In this document: in pieces, positions 15,964-25,824 of the stretch
Numbering within the stretch: position 1 is the stretch's first letter
How the letters are laid out: each line of letters begins with the position of its first letter
Origin: Paraconexibacter algicola
GTDB lineage: Bacteria; Actinomycetota; Thermoleophilia; Solirubrobacterales; Solirubrobacteraceae
Direction of reading: 5' to 3'
NCBI RefSeq assembly: GCF_003044185.1
Contig: NZ_PYYB01000001.1
Coordinates: forward strand, 2,066,978-2,130,977
Length of the DNA: 64,000 nt
Notes under the pieces: model-generated
Database searches by the model: none
The model's input: only the letters and a program-made list of their open reading frames with translations
Told to the model about the DNA's origin: nothing
Made by a program: the position numbers and the translations under genes

Positions 15964-15996
15964 GGGTGCGGGCGCGGGTGTGGGTGCGGGTGTGGG
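15964..15996 (+). repeat. Six evenly spaced GGG runs, G-quadruplex candidate
   Basis: GGG occurs at 15964, 15970, 15976, 15982, 15988 and 15994. The period is exactly six, with 3-base loops TGC, CGC, TGT, TGC and TGT. Four runs are enough for a quadruplex and six are present. The tract starts 43 bases upstream of the lipase start codon, on the template strand of that gene, and its right end runs into the left arm of the first stem-loop repeat. Confidence 0.6.
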
Positions 15997-16068
15997 TGGT
16001 CCGCCTCGCTGCGGTGGGCCGCCTCCGGCGGCCCACCGGATGTCGCTCGGCGGACCACCCACACCCGC
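15986..16068 (-). repeat. Stem-loop repeat, copy 1
   Basis: The outer arms 15986-16005 and 16049-16068 are complementary over all 20 bases. Inside, GGTGGGCCGCC (16013-16023) pairs perfectly with GGCGGCCCACC (16027-16037) around a 3-base loop. Read on the minus strand the order is arm, GAGCGACATCC, inner stem, GGA, inner stem, GCAGCGA, arm. The internal loops match copy 2 almost exactly while the stem sequences differ. The gap around it (15922-16443) has no convincing gene. Confidence 0.75.
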
Positions 16069-16232
16069 GCGGACACCCGACCGGTGCGGGCGGCGGCTTG
16101 GGGAGCAGGCGGGGCAGGCGCCTGCTGCTCGTCGGGAGCGTCGTGGGCGGGGCGCCGTGCGGCACGGTCGTCTGGTGCGTGATGCGCAGCTGCCGTCTTG
16201 CGAGCACGCCGATCCCGAGCACGCTGCGGGAT

Positions 16233-16317
16233 GCCTGGGTGGGACGGGATGCCGAGCGGCATCCGGTGCGCCGCCGGAGGCGGCGTGCCGCAGCGAGGCA
16301 TTCCGTGCCACCCAGGC
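16233..16317 (+). repeat. Stem-loop repeat, copy 2, opposite orientation
   Basis: The outer arms 16233-16253 and 16297-16317 pair at 19 of 21 positions, one exception being a G-T wobble. The inner arms GGTGCGCCGCC (16265-16275) and GGCGGCGTGCC (16279-16289) pair if wobbles are allowed. The unpaired parts, GAGCGGCATCC, GGA and GCAGCGA, match copy 1 except for one base, whereas the arms are quite different sequences. It lies inverted relative to copy 1. Confidence 0.75.
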
Positions 16318-16319
16318 CT

Positions 16320-16348
16320 GCCGGAGGCGGCGTGCCGCAGCGAGGCAT
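16320..16348 (+). repeat. Stem-loop repeat, 3'-half copy
   Basis: These 29 bases are identical to 16273-16301 of copy 2, starting in the 5' inner arm at GCC and running through GGA, the 3' inner arm, GCAGCGA and GGCAT. No full 5' half precedes it, so it is a truncated copy, 47 bases from its match. It ends about 95 bases before the ribonucleotide reductase stop codon. Confidence 0.75.
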
Positions 16349-16443
16349 CACGACCCGCGCGGGCCGATCGGACCCGACCCGGGAACGAGAAAGGGCGGCC
16401 AGTAGGCCGCCCCTCCCGTCAGGTCAGAACCTCCGTCCGAGGA

Positions 16444-19302
<2,859 letters not shown>

Positions 19303-19448
19303 CAAGCCTGCTCCTCTTCCGGCCACCTGATCCCTGGCGGGGCGGCCACATGGGGGTCTGTTCGTCGGGCTGAGGAGTATCCGACAGGGGTCGGACAGCA
19401 ACCGGGGGGTCGGAGACGAAAAGCCCGGACCTTGCGGACAAAGAAATT

Positions 19449-21404
19449 CTACCGCGGGGGGAGCGCCGACCAGACGACGTAGCGCCCGTCGCGGAACAGC
19501 TCGGGCTCCCCCTGCATGCAGGCCACCAGGGCCCGCCCGCGAGGGGTGTCGGGCTGGATCTGGGCGATCACCCAGCCGCGCGCGCGGCGCGCCCGCGTGG
19601 TCGCGCAGGGCTCGTCCGCCGGGATCAGCAGGACCCGGTGCTGCAGGCGCTCGCCGACGAGCGAGCCGAGCACCGCGGGGGCCATCGCGACCTCGCGGCC
19701 CTCCCCGATCGTGAACGTCGGGTCGCGCAGCAGCGCTCCGAGCACCGGCCGGTCGAACAGCTGCAGGCCCGCGTGGCGCAGCAGGTAGCCCTCCGCCTGA
19801 CCGGCCATCACGAGCGTCGCGAAGCCCGCCGCGACCACCGGCGTGAGTCGGCGCACGGGCACTCGTCCCTCGAGCGCGGCGACCCGCGGGGCCGCCCCGA
19901 CGACGGCGGCGCCGAGCAGCCCGCCCGCGACGATCGTCGCGACCGACGGCGTGTACGGGAAGCCCAGCTCGGCCATCCGCAGCAGCGACGCGACGAGCGA
20001 CAGCATCAGCACGCCGGTGCCGACGCGGCGCGTCCACGTCCCCGCGCCGGAGGTGGCGACCGCGACCGCGACGGTCGCGCAGGCCAAGGCCGGGAGCAGG
20101 TAGCGCGTCGCGCCGACCGCGAGCTCGTCGGACTGGATGCCCGTGTAGGGCGCGTTCATCCAGAAGAAGACCCCGAGGACCGTGGCGGCGGCGAGCAGCA
20201 GCGCGGCGCGCGTGCGGCGCAGCAGCGGCACGAGCAGCGCCCCGACGAGCAGCCAGAAGCCGCCGGAGACCGTCTCGAGGTAGAGGTCGGCGCGGCCCGA
20301 GAGCATGCCGGACGGGTCGTCGAGGAACGAGGCGTCGAAGCCCCGCAGCGCGGGCGGCAGCGGATCGCTCCCCGGGCCCTCGACGAACGGCCACAGCGGC
20401 GAGCCGTGGTCGACGAGGTTGCGGGTCATCCACGCCAGGCCGACGACGGCGCCGAGCGCGACGCACGGCGCGAGCGTCCGCGCGGCGAGCGGCAGCAGCG
20501 ACGCGCGGGCGTGCCATGCCGCGGTCCCGAGGGCCAGCAGCAGCAGCGGGGCGGGCGTCGTCTTCGTGCCGACGGCCAGCCCGGCGGCGACGATCGCGGG
20601 ACCCAGCAGCGACGGTCGCCGGGTCGACGCCGCGCAGAGCGCCGCGCACACGACCGCCCAGGTCAGGGCGGGCAGGTCGGTCAGCGGGCCGCCGAGCTGC
20701 ACGGCGACGAGCGGCATCGTCAGCAGCGCGGCGGTCGCCACCCCGGTCACGAGCCGGTCGACGCCCAGCGCACGCAGCCCGCAGACGGCGGCGAGGGCGG
20801 CGAGCGCCCAGAGCATCGGCGACCACACCGACATCGGGACGAGGCTGTGGGTGATCCCGGTCATCCACGCGAGCGCCACCTCGTTGGTCAACGGGTAGTT
20901 GCCGACCGGCAGCCCCTCGATCAGCGGCGTCGCCGCGCCGGTGTCCCCGTCGGGCATCCACGACGCGACGAGGGGCAGGTGGTAGATCAGCCCGTCGACG
21001 TCGAGGTGCGGGAAGCGCAGCTGCCACGACGTCCACGCGACCCACGCGCCCGCCGCCGCCCCGATCGCGAACCGCGCGGCCTGCGGCTGGGCGGGCCACC
21101 AGGCGCGCCAGGCGCCGAGCAGCGGCGCGGCCGGTGCGGGGAGCACCTCGCGCGCGAGGACCCAGGCGAGCACCGCGCCGGCGAGCAGCAGCACGGGCGA
21201 GGCGGCGAGGTCGACCCGGCCGAGCGCCAGCGCCTGGGCGACCGCGACCGCGACCGCCAGCGGCGCGGCGGCGACGAGACGCAGCAGCCCGTCCGCCCCG
21301 CAGGCGGCGGCCGCACGCAGGCCCGCGGCGCCGAGGGCGAGGCACGCCGCGACGAGCGCGGCGTGATGGATCAGCGGCGACACGCGCCGGATCGTATGGC
21401 GCAC
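19449..21404 (-). CDS. Polytopic membrane protein, GT-C glycosyltransferase-like
   Basis: The 651-residue protein has about a dozen hydrophobic helices and a soluble C-terminal domain of roughly 120 residues. An outer loop after an early helix contains FPHLDVDGLIYHLP and YPLTNEVALAW. This resembles the acidic catalytic loop of ArnT/GT39-type enzymes, which use polyprenyl-phosphate sugars on the outer membrane face. Exact family membership is uncertain. The start is GTG 21404. It is divergent from the methyltransferase-GT2-methyltransferase operon, a context for surface glycan assembly. Confidence 0.7.
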   Translation of the reverse strand: MRHTIRRVSPLIHHAALVAACLALGAAGLRAAAACGADGLLRLVAAAPLAVAVAVAQALALGRVDLAASPVLLLAGAVLAWVLAREVLPAPAAPLLGAWRAWWPAQPQAARFAIGAAAGAWVAWTSWQLRFPHLDVDGLIYHLPLVASWMPDGDTGAATPLIEGLPVGNYPLTNEVALAWMTGITHSLVPMSVWSPMLWALAALAAVCGLRALGVDRLVTGVATAALLTMPLVAVQLGGPLTDLPALTWAVVCAALCAASTRRPSLLGPAIVAAGLAVGTKTTPAPLLLLALGTAAWHARASLLPLAARTLAPCVALGAVVGLAWMTRNLVDHGSPLWPFVEGPGSDPLPPALRGFDASFLDDPSGMLSGRADLYLETVSGGFWLLVGALLVPLLRRTRAALLLAAATVLGVFFWMNAPYTGIQSDELAVGATRYLLPALACATVAVAVATSGAGTWTRRVGTGVLMLSLVASLLRMAELGFPYTPSVATIVAGGLLGAAVVGAAPRVAALEGRVPVRRLTPVVAAGFATLVMAGQAEGYLLRHAGLQLFDRPVLGALLRDPTFTIGEGREVAMAPAVLGSLVGERLQHRVLLIPADEPCATTRARRARGWVIAQIQPDTPRGRALVACMQGEPELFRDGRYVVWSALPPR

Positions 21405-21477
21405 CGGCGCGCGGTGGCGCCGCGGGCCCGCTTGCGGGGACCGGCGACGGGCGCGCGCGCACTATCGTCCGCGGCCC

Positions 21478-22380
21478 GTGACGACCGAGGCGACAGCCGA
21501 CCCGACCGCGTGCGCCTGGTGCGGCGTCGGCTTCCCGATCGGGGCGCGCCGCGTGCCCGGCGGGCTGCGCTGCGAGGCCTGCGGCGTCGTGACGACGGCG
21601 CCGTGGCCGACCGACGACGAGCTCGACGCCGCGTACGCCGGCTTCTACCGCCCGGAGTCCGGGCGGTTCTCCGGGCCGCTGGACCGGCTGCTGGCCCTGA
21701 GCCGCGGACGCCTCGCGACGCACCTCGACGCGGTCGCACCCGTGGGACCGGTGCTCGACGTCGGGGCGGGGGACGGCACGCTGGTCCGCGCGATCCGCCG
21801 CACCGGCCGGGACGCGATCGGTCTCGAGCGGGCACGGCCCGACATGCGCGACGCCGCCCCCAGCGACCTCGAGGCGGAGGACACCCGCTACGCGGCGGTC
21901 GTCTTCTGGCACGTGCTCGAGCACCTGCGCGACCCGGCCGACCAGCTCGCCGCCGCCGCACGGCTGCTGCGGCCCGGCGGGATCCTCGTCGTCGCGGTCC
22001 CCAACGCGGCGAGCCTGCAGGCCCGCCTCTTCGGCCACGACTGGCTCGCCCTCGACCTCCCGCGCCACCTCACGCACCTGCACCCGCGGGCGCTCGAGAC
22101 GCGCGCGCACGAGCTGTCCCTGACCGTGCTGCGGCGCAGCCAGCTGCGCGGCGGGCAGGTGCTCTTCGGCTGGATCCACGGGCTCACGCGGCGCCTCACC
22201 GGCCTGGACCTCTACGACGCGATCCGTCGCGCGGAGGCCCAGCAGACGCCGCACACCGGTCCGCGCCGGGCGCTCACGCTGCTCGCCGGGACCGCGCTCG
22301 CGCCGCTCGCGCTGCTCGGCGTCGCGGTCGAGGTCGCAACACGGCGCAGCGGCACCATCTACCTTGAGCTGCAGCGATGA
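21478..22380 (+). CDS. Class I SAM-dependent methyltransferase with N-terminal zinc motif
   Basis: The 300-residue protein has a CxxC-type motif pair at its N-terminus (CAWCGVGF and CEACGVV). A Rossmann methyltransferase follows with VLDVGAGDGTLVRAI for SAM binding and FWHVLEHLRDP after strand 4. A hydrophobic C-terminal helix (residues about 265-285) may tether it to the membrane. This layout is common in surface-polysaccharide clusters, where such enzymes methylate sugars. The start is GTG 21478. Its stop overlaps the next gene by 4 bases. Confidence 0.87.
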   Translation: MTTEATADPTACAWCGVGFPIGARRVPGGLRCEACGVVTTAPWPTDDELDAAYAGFYRPESGRFSGPLDRLLALSRGRLATHLDAVAPVGPVLDVGAGDGTLVRAIRRTGRDAIGLERARPDMRDAAPSDLEAEDTRYAAVVFWHVLEHLRDPADQLAAAARLLRPGGILVVAVPNAASLQARLFGHDWLALDLPRHLTHLHPRALETRAHELSLTVLRRSQLRGGQVLFGWIHGLTRRLTGLDLYDAIRRAEAQQTPHTGPRRALTLLAGTALAPLALLGVAVEVATRRSGTIYLELQR

Positions 22381-23156
22381 GCCGCGAGGGCAAGAAGATC
22401 ACGGTCGTCATGCCCGCGCGCAACGCGGCGACGACGCTGGAGAACACGGTCGGCGCGATCCCGCCGGACTGGGTCGACGAGATCCTGCTGGTCGACGACC
22501 ACAGCTCCGACGACACCGTCGACGTCGCGACGCGCCTGGGTCTGCGCGTCATCTGGCACCCGCACAACACCGGCTACGGCGGCAACCAGAAGACCTGCTA
22601 CCTCGACGCGCTCAACCGCGGCGCCGACGTCGTGGTGATGCTCCACCCCGACGGCCAGTACGAGCCGCACCTGATCCCCGACATCGTCCGCCCGATCCTC
22701 GACGGCGAGGCCGACCTCGTCCTCGGCTCGCGCCTGCTCGACCCCGACGGGGCGATCGCCGGGGGGATGCCGCGGTGGAAGTACGCGGCCAACCGCTTCC
22801 TCACCGTCGTCGAGTGCCGCGCGCTGGGCGTCGAGTTCGCCGAGCTGCACACCGGCTACCGCGCCTACAGCCGCGACATGCTCCTCGGCGTCCCGTTCCT
22901 GCGCAACGCGCTGGACTTCAGCTTCGACAGCGAGATGCTGTTCCAGGCGATCTCGCTGGGCTTCCGCGTCACCGAGGTGCCGGTCCGCACGATCTACCAC
23001 GACGACGCGTCCTCGGTGGACTTCCGCAACGGCGTGATCTACGGGACGAAGACGCTCGTGGCGCTCGCGCGCGTGAAGCTCCACCAGGCCGGCGTGTGGC
23101 GGTCGCGCAAGTACGAGCGGGTCGTCAAGCACGAGAAGCCCGAGGTGGCCGCATGA
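22377..23156 (+). CDS. GT2 glycosyltransferase, dolichol-phosphate mannosyltransferase-like
   Basis: The 259-residue single-domain GT-A enzyme has VVMPARNAATTLEN, ILLVDDHSSDDTV, the basic loop HNTGYGGNQKTCYL and the metal-binding MLHPDGQYEPHLI. LHTGYRAYSRDMLL matches the DPM1-like group that charges polyprenyl phosphate or extends lipid-linked glycans. No membrane helix is present. It is the middle gene of a three-gene operon with 4-base overlaps on both sides. Confidence 0.9.
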   Translation: MSREGKKITVVMPARNAATTLENTVGAIPPDWVDEILLVDDHSSDDTVDVATRLGLRVIWHPHNTGYGGNQKTCYLDALNRGADVVVMLHPDGQYEPHLIPDIVRPILDGEADLVLGSRLLDPDGAIAGGMPRWKYAANRFLTVVECRALGVEFAELHTGYRAYSRDMLLGVPFLRNALDFSFDSEMLFQAISLGFRVTEVPVRTIYHDDASSVDFRNGVIYGTKTLVALARVKLHQAGVWRSRKYERVVKHEKPEVAA

Positions 23157-23941
23157 GCGGGAAGGTCGTCACCGGCGAGCGGGTCACCACGCCCGAGGGC
23201 GGGTTCAACCCGACCTGGCAGCGGCACGTCGCCGCCTACCGCGGCGCGGCCGCGCTGCTCGACGCGGCCGGCGTCGCCGCGGACGCGACCGTGCTCGACG
23301 TCGGCTGCGGCATCGGGCACAGCTTCACCGAGCTCGCGCCGCGCCCGACGATCGGCGTGGACCTCGACGCCGGGGCGCTGGCCGGCCAGGACCGCGAGAC
23401 GCACGTCGCGGACATGCGGGCGCTGCCGTTCGCCGACGGGTCCTTCGACGCGCTGGTGGCGATCCAGTCGATCGAGCACGTCCCCGACGCCGACCGGGCG
23501 CTCGCGGAGTTCGCGCGCGTCCTGCGCCCGGGCGGCACGGCGGTGCTCGTGACCCCGAACCGGCTGACGTTCGCGCGGCCCGACGAGATCATCGACCCGT
23601 ACCACTACGTCGAGTACGACGCGCAGCAGCTGCACGCGGCGTGCGCGCCGTTCTTCGGCGGCGGGGTGGAGGTCGTCGGCCTGTTCGGCAGCGACCGCTA
23701 CCGGGCGCTCGTCGACGCGGAGAAGGCGAAGCTCGACCGGCTGCTCGCCAAGGACCCGCTGCGGCTGCGGCGGCTCGTCCCGCGCCGCGCGAAGATGGTC
23801 CTCTACGACCGGCGGCTGACCGCCGAGCGGCGCCGCGACCCGGATCCGCGGGCCGCCGAGATCACCCCGCAGGACTTCCACGTCGGGCGCGAGGACGTCG
23901 ACGCGGCGCTGGACGTCGTGGCGATCTGCCGCCGCGCCTGA
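23153..23941 (+). CDS. Class I SAM-dependent methyltransferase
   Basis: The 262-residue methyltransferase has VLDVGCGIGHSFTEL as the SAM loop. IGVDLDAGALAG is the acidic ribose contact, and QSIEHVPDADRALAEFARVL is the Methyltransf_11-type post-motif. The C-terminal 80 residues are charged and may bind the acceptor. It is translationally coupled to the GT2 gene. Its stop codon lies inside a perfect 14-base palindrome (23937-23950) that also holds the stop of the convergent TetR gene. Confidence 0.88.
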   Translation: MSGKVVTGERVTTPEGGFNPTWQRHVAAYRGAAALLDAAGVAADATVLDVGCGIGHSFTELAPRPTIGVDLDAGALAGQDRETHVADMRALPFADGSFDALVAIQSIEHVPDADRALAEFARVLRPGGTAVLVTPNRLTFARPDEIIDPYHYVEYDAQQLHAACAPFFGGGVEVVGLFGSDRYRALVDAEKAKLDRLLAKDPLRLRRLVPRRAKMVLYDRRLTAERRRDPDPRAAEITPQDFHVGREDVDAALDVVAICRRA

Positions 23942-23945
23942 GCGC

Positions 23946-24578
23946 TCAGGGCGCGGTCAGCGCGAGCACGATCAGCCGGGCCGCCTCGTCGGCGACCGCG
24001 GGCACGCGGGCGTCCCACGCGGTGTCGGTCCGCCAGGTGTTGACGAGCCCGAGCAGGGCGCCGGCGAGCGCGACCGCGGTGAGGTGGTGGTCGCGGTCGG
24101 GCAGCAGCCCGGCCTCCACGAGCCGTGCGGCCTCGAGCTCGATCAGCGCGACGAAGCGGTCGATCGCCGCCTGGCGGGCGGCCTCGGCCTCGGGGCTGAC
24201 GCCGACGGTCTCGACGAGCGCGACGCGCGCCCAGCGCCGGTCGGAGGTCATGACCTCGAGGTAGGCGGAGCAGGCGGCGTGCGCGCGGGCGTGGAGGTCG
24301 AGGGGGTCGACCGCGGCGAGCGCCGTGACGACGGCGGCGGTGGCGCGCTCGTTGAGCTCGTCGTGCAGCGCGACGAGCAGGGCCTCGCGGGAGCCGAACT
24401 CCTCGTAGAGGTTGCGCGTCGAGACGCCCGCGGCGGTGCAGAGCGCCTCGATCGTGGTGCCGCGGAAGCCCTGCGGGCCGCCGAACGCGTCGAGCCCGGC
24501 CTCGAGCATCCGCGCGCGCCGGGCGGCGCGCCGCTCGTCGGCGCTCTGCTTCCCGTACTGCCGTCCCGCGGTCGCCAT
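23946..24578 (-). CDS. TetR-family regulator
   Basis: The 210-residue repressor has an N-terminal TetR helix-turn-helix (GFRGTTIEALCTAAGVSTRN, then LYEEFGSREALLVAL) and a helical ligand-binding C-terminal domain. Its start codon faces the FG-GAP protein gene across 118 bases. That gap contains three copies of ATCTGGTC, two of them forming a palindrome. It probably represses itself and the divergent secreted-protein operon. The ligand is unknown. Confidence 0.88.
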   Translation of the reverse strand: MATAGRQYGKQSADERRAARRARMLEAGLDAFGGPQGFRGTTIEALCTAAGVSTRNLYEEFGSREALLVALHDELNERATAAVVTALAAVDPLDLHARAHAACSAYLEVMTSDRRWARVALVETVGVSPEAEAARQAAIDRFVALIELEAARLVEAGLLPDRDHHLTAVALAGALLGLVNTWRTDTAWDARVPAVADEAARLIVLALTAP

Positions 24579-24589
24579 CCCACACAGCC

Positions 24590-24671
24590 TATCTGGTCAG
24601 CGAGCTTGCCAAACGCGCCGGGGGCGGGTAGCGTCGCATCTGGTCATGACCCCGACCAGATGATCGGGGTC
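24590..24671. promoter_or_regulatory. Candidate TetR operator cluster
   Basis: CATCTGGTC (24637-24645) and GACCAGATG (24654-24662) are perfect 9-base arms with an 8-base spacer. A third copy, TATCTGGTCAG, is at 24590-24600 next to the TetR start. The perfect palindrome GGTCATGACC (24642-24651) and a second 8-base inverted repeat, GACCCCGA/TCGGGGTC (24648-24671), overlap the first. Confidence 0.55.
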
Positions 24672-24696
24672 GCAACAACGAGGCAGGAGAGAGCCC

Positions 24697-25824
24697 GTGC
24701 GTCCCACCGTCCCCGCCGTCGTCCTCGCGCTCGCCGCGGTCGTCCCCGCGACCGCCGGCGCCGCCACCCCGACGTTCGCCCCCTACGTCAGCACCCCGAC
24801 CGGGAGCGGCCTCGGTCCGGGCCCGGCACCGCTGGCCACCGTCGCCGCCGACCTCGACGCCGACGGTCGGCCCGACGTGGTCACCGCCGGGGACTTCGGG
24901 CAGGGCGAGCTCATCGCCCTGCGCAACCGCGGCGGCGGCGACTTCGGCGCGCCCGCCCGCGTCCCCGGCACGACCGGCGCCCAGGCCGTCACCGCCGGCG
25001 ACGTCGACGGCGACGGGGACGACGACGTCGTCGCCATGACCGCCACCCAGCTCGTCGTCCTGCGCGCCCAGGACGGCACGCTCACCGCCGGCGCGCGCCT
25101 CGGCGTCCAGCTCGGCGCCCAGCTGCAGGTCGTCCTCACCGACCAGGACGGCGACGGCGACCTCGACCTCGCCGTCCCGAGCTTCACCACCGTCCAGACG
25201 TTCCGCAACGACGGCACCGGGAGCTTCACCGCCGGACCCCGCGTCCCCGTGCCCGGGGCCACGTCGCTCTCCGCGGTCAGCCCCGCCGACCTCGACGGCG
25301 ACGCCGCCCGGGACCTCCTCGCCGCCGACGGCGGCACGGGCGTCGTCCACGCGCTGCGCGGCCGCCCCGACAGCGGCTACCTGGTCAGCGGCCGGGTCGC
25401 CGCAGCGGGCTTCGGCCTCGAGGACGTCGCCGCCGTCGACCTCGACGACGACGGCCGCGACGACGCCGCCGCGATCGGCTCGTTCAGCTTCACGCTCGCG
25501 ACGGCCCTCGGGGACGGCCGCGGCGGCTTCCGCTCCCCGCTCGCGACCCTGCGTCCCGGCGGCTCCGGGCCGACGAGCGCCGGCGTCGGCGACCTCGACG
25601 GCGACGGCCGCGAGGACCTCGTCGTCTCCACGATCGCCACGCCCGCGCCCGTGCTGCGCGTCCACGCCGGCGACGGCACCGTCCGCCCGCCGCTCGTCGC
25701 GTCGCTGCCGACCGGGATCGCCCCGCAGAACCCGGTGATCGCCGACTTCACCGGCGACGGGCGGCCCGACATCGTCGTCGCCGGTCCCGACCGCATCGAC
25801 CTCCTGCGGAACACCACGCCGTGA
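24697..25824 (+). CDS. Secreted FG-GAP/VCBS repeat protein
   Basis: The 375-residue exported protein starts at GTG 24697 after GGCAGGAGAG. A signal peptide covers residues 1-22 (VVLALAAVVPATAGAA). The rest is a run of FG-GAP repeats forming a predicted seven-bladed beta-propeller, with calcium-binding DxDxDG loops such as DLDADGRPDVV, DVDGDGDDDVV, DQDGDGDLDL, DLDGDGREDLV and DFTGDGRPDIV. No catalytic site is visible, so it is probably an adhesive or binding protein. It overlaps the beta-helix protein gene by 4 bases (GTGA). Confidence 0.88.
   Translation: MRPTVPAVVLALAAVVPATAGAATPTFAPYVSTPTGSGLGPGPAPLATVAADLDADGRPDVVTAGDFGQGELIALRNRGGGDFGAPARVPGTTGAQAVTAGDVDGDGDDDVVAMTATQLVVLRAQDGTLTAGARLGVQLGAQLQVVLTDQDGDGDLDLAVPSFTTVQTFRNDGTGSFTAGPRVPVPGATSLSAVSPADLDGDAARDLLAADGGTGVVHALRGRPDSGYLVSGRVAAAGFGLEDVAAVDLDDDGRDDAAAIGSFSFTLATALGDGRGGFRSPLATLRPGGSGPTSAGVGDLDGDGREDLVVSTIATPAPVLRVHAGDGTVRPPLVASLPTGIAPQNPVIADFTGDGRPDIVVAGPDRIDLLRNTTP

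Noticed and set aside
16081-16232. Possible proline-rich coding remnant between the two stem-loop copies
   Set aside because: Frames here give only low-complexity Pro/Arg/Ala sequence with no start context or family similarity.
16273-16348. CRISPR-like spaced repeats
   Set aside because: Only two identical 29-base units, with an 18-base gap, that are parts of larger hairpins; no cas genes are nearby.
19303-19448. Cobalamin riboswitch before the B12-dependent reductase
   Set aside because: The gap is only 146 bases and I could not find the B12-box consensus or the peripheral stems.
19303-22254. Open frame extending the ribonucleotide reductase by 984 codons upstream
   Set aside because: The extra part overlaps the GT-C-like gene in the wrong phase and the first methyltransferase gene on the other strand; ATG 19302 has a proper ribosome-binding site and family N-terminus.
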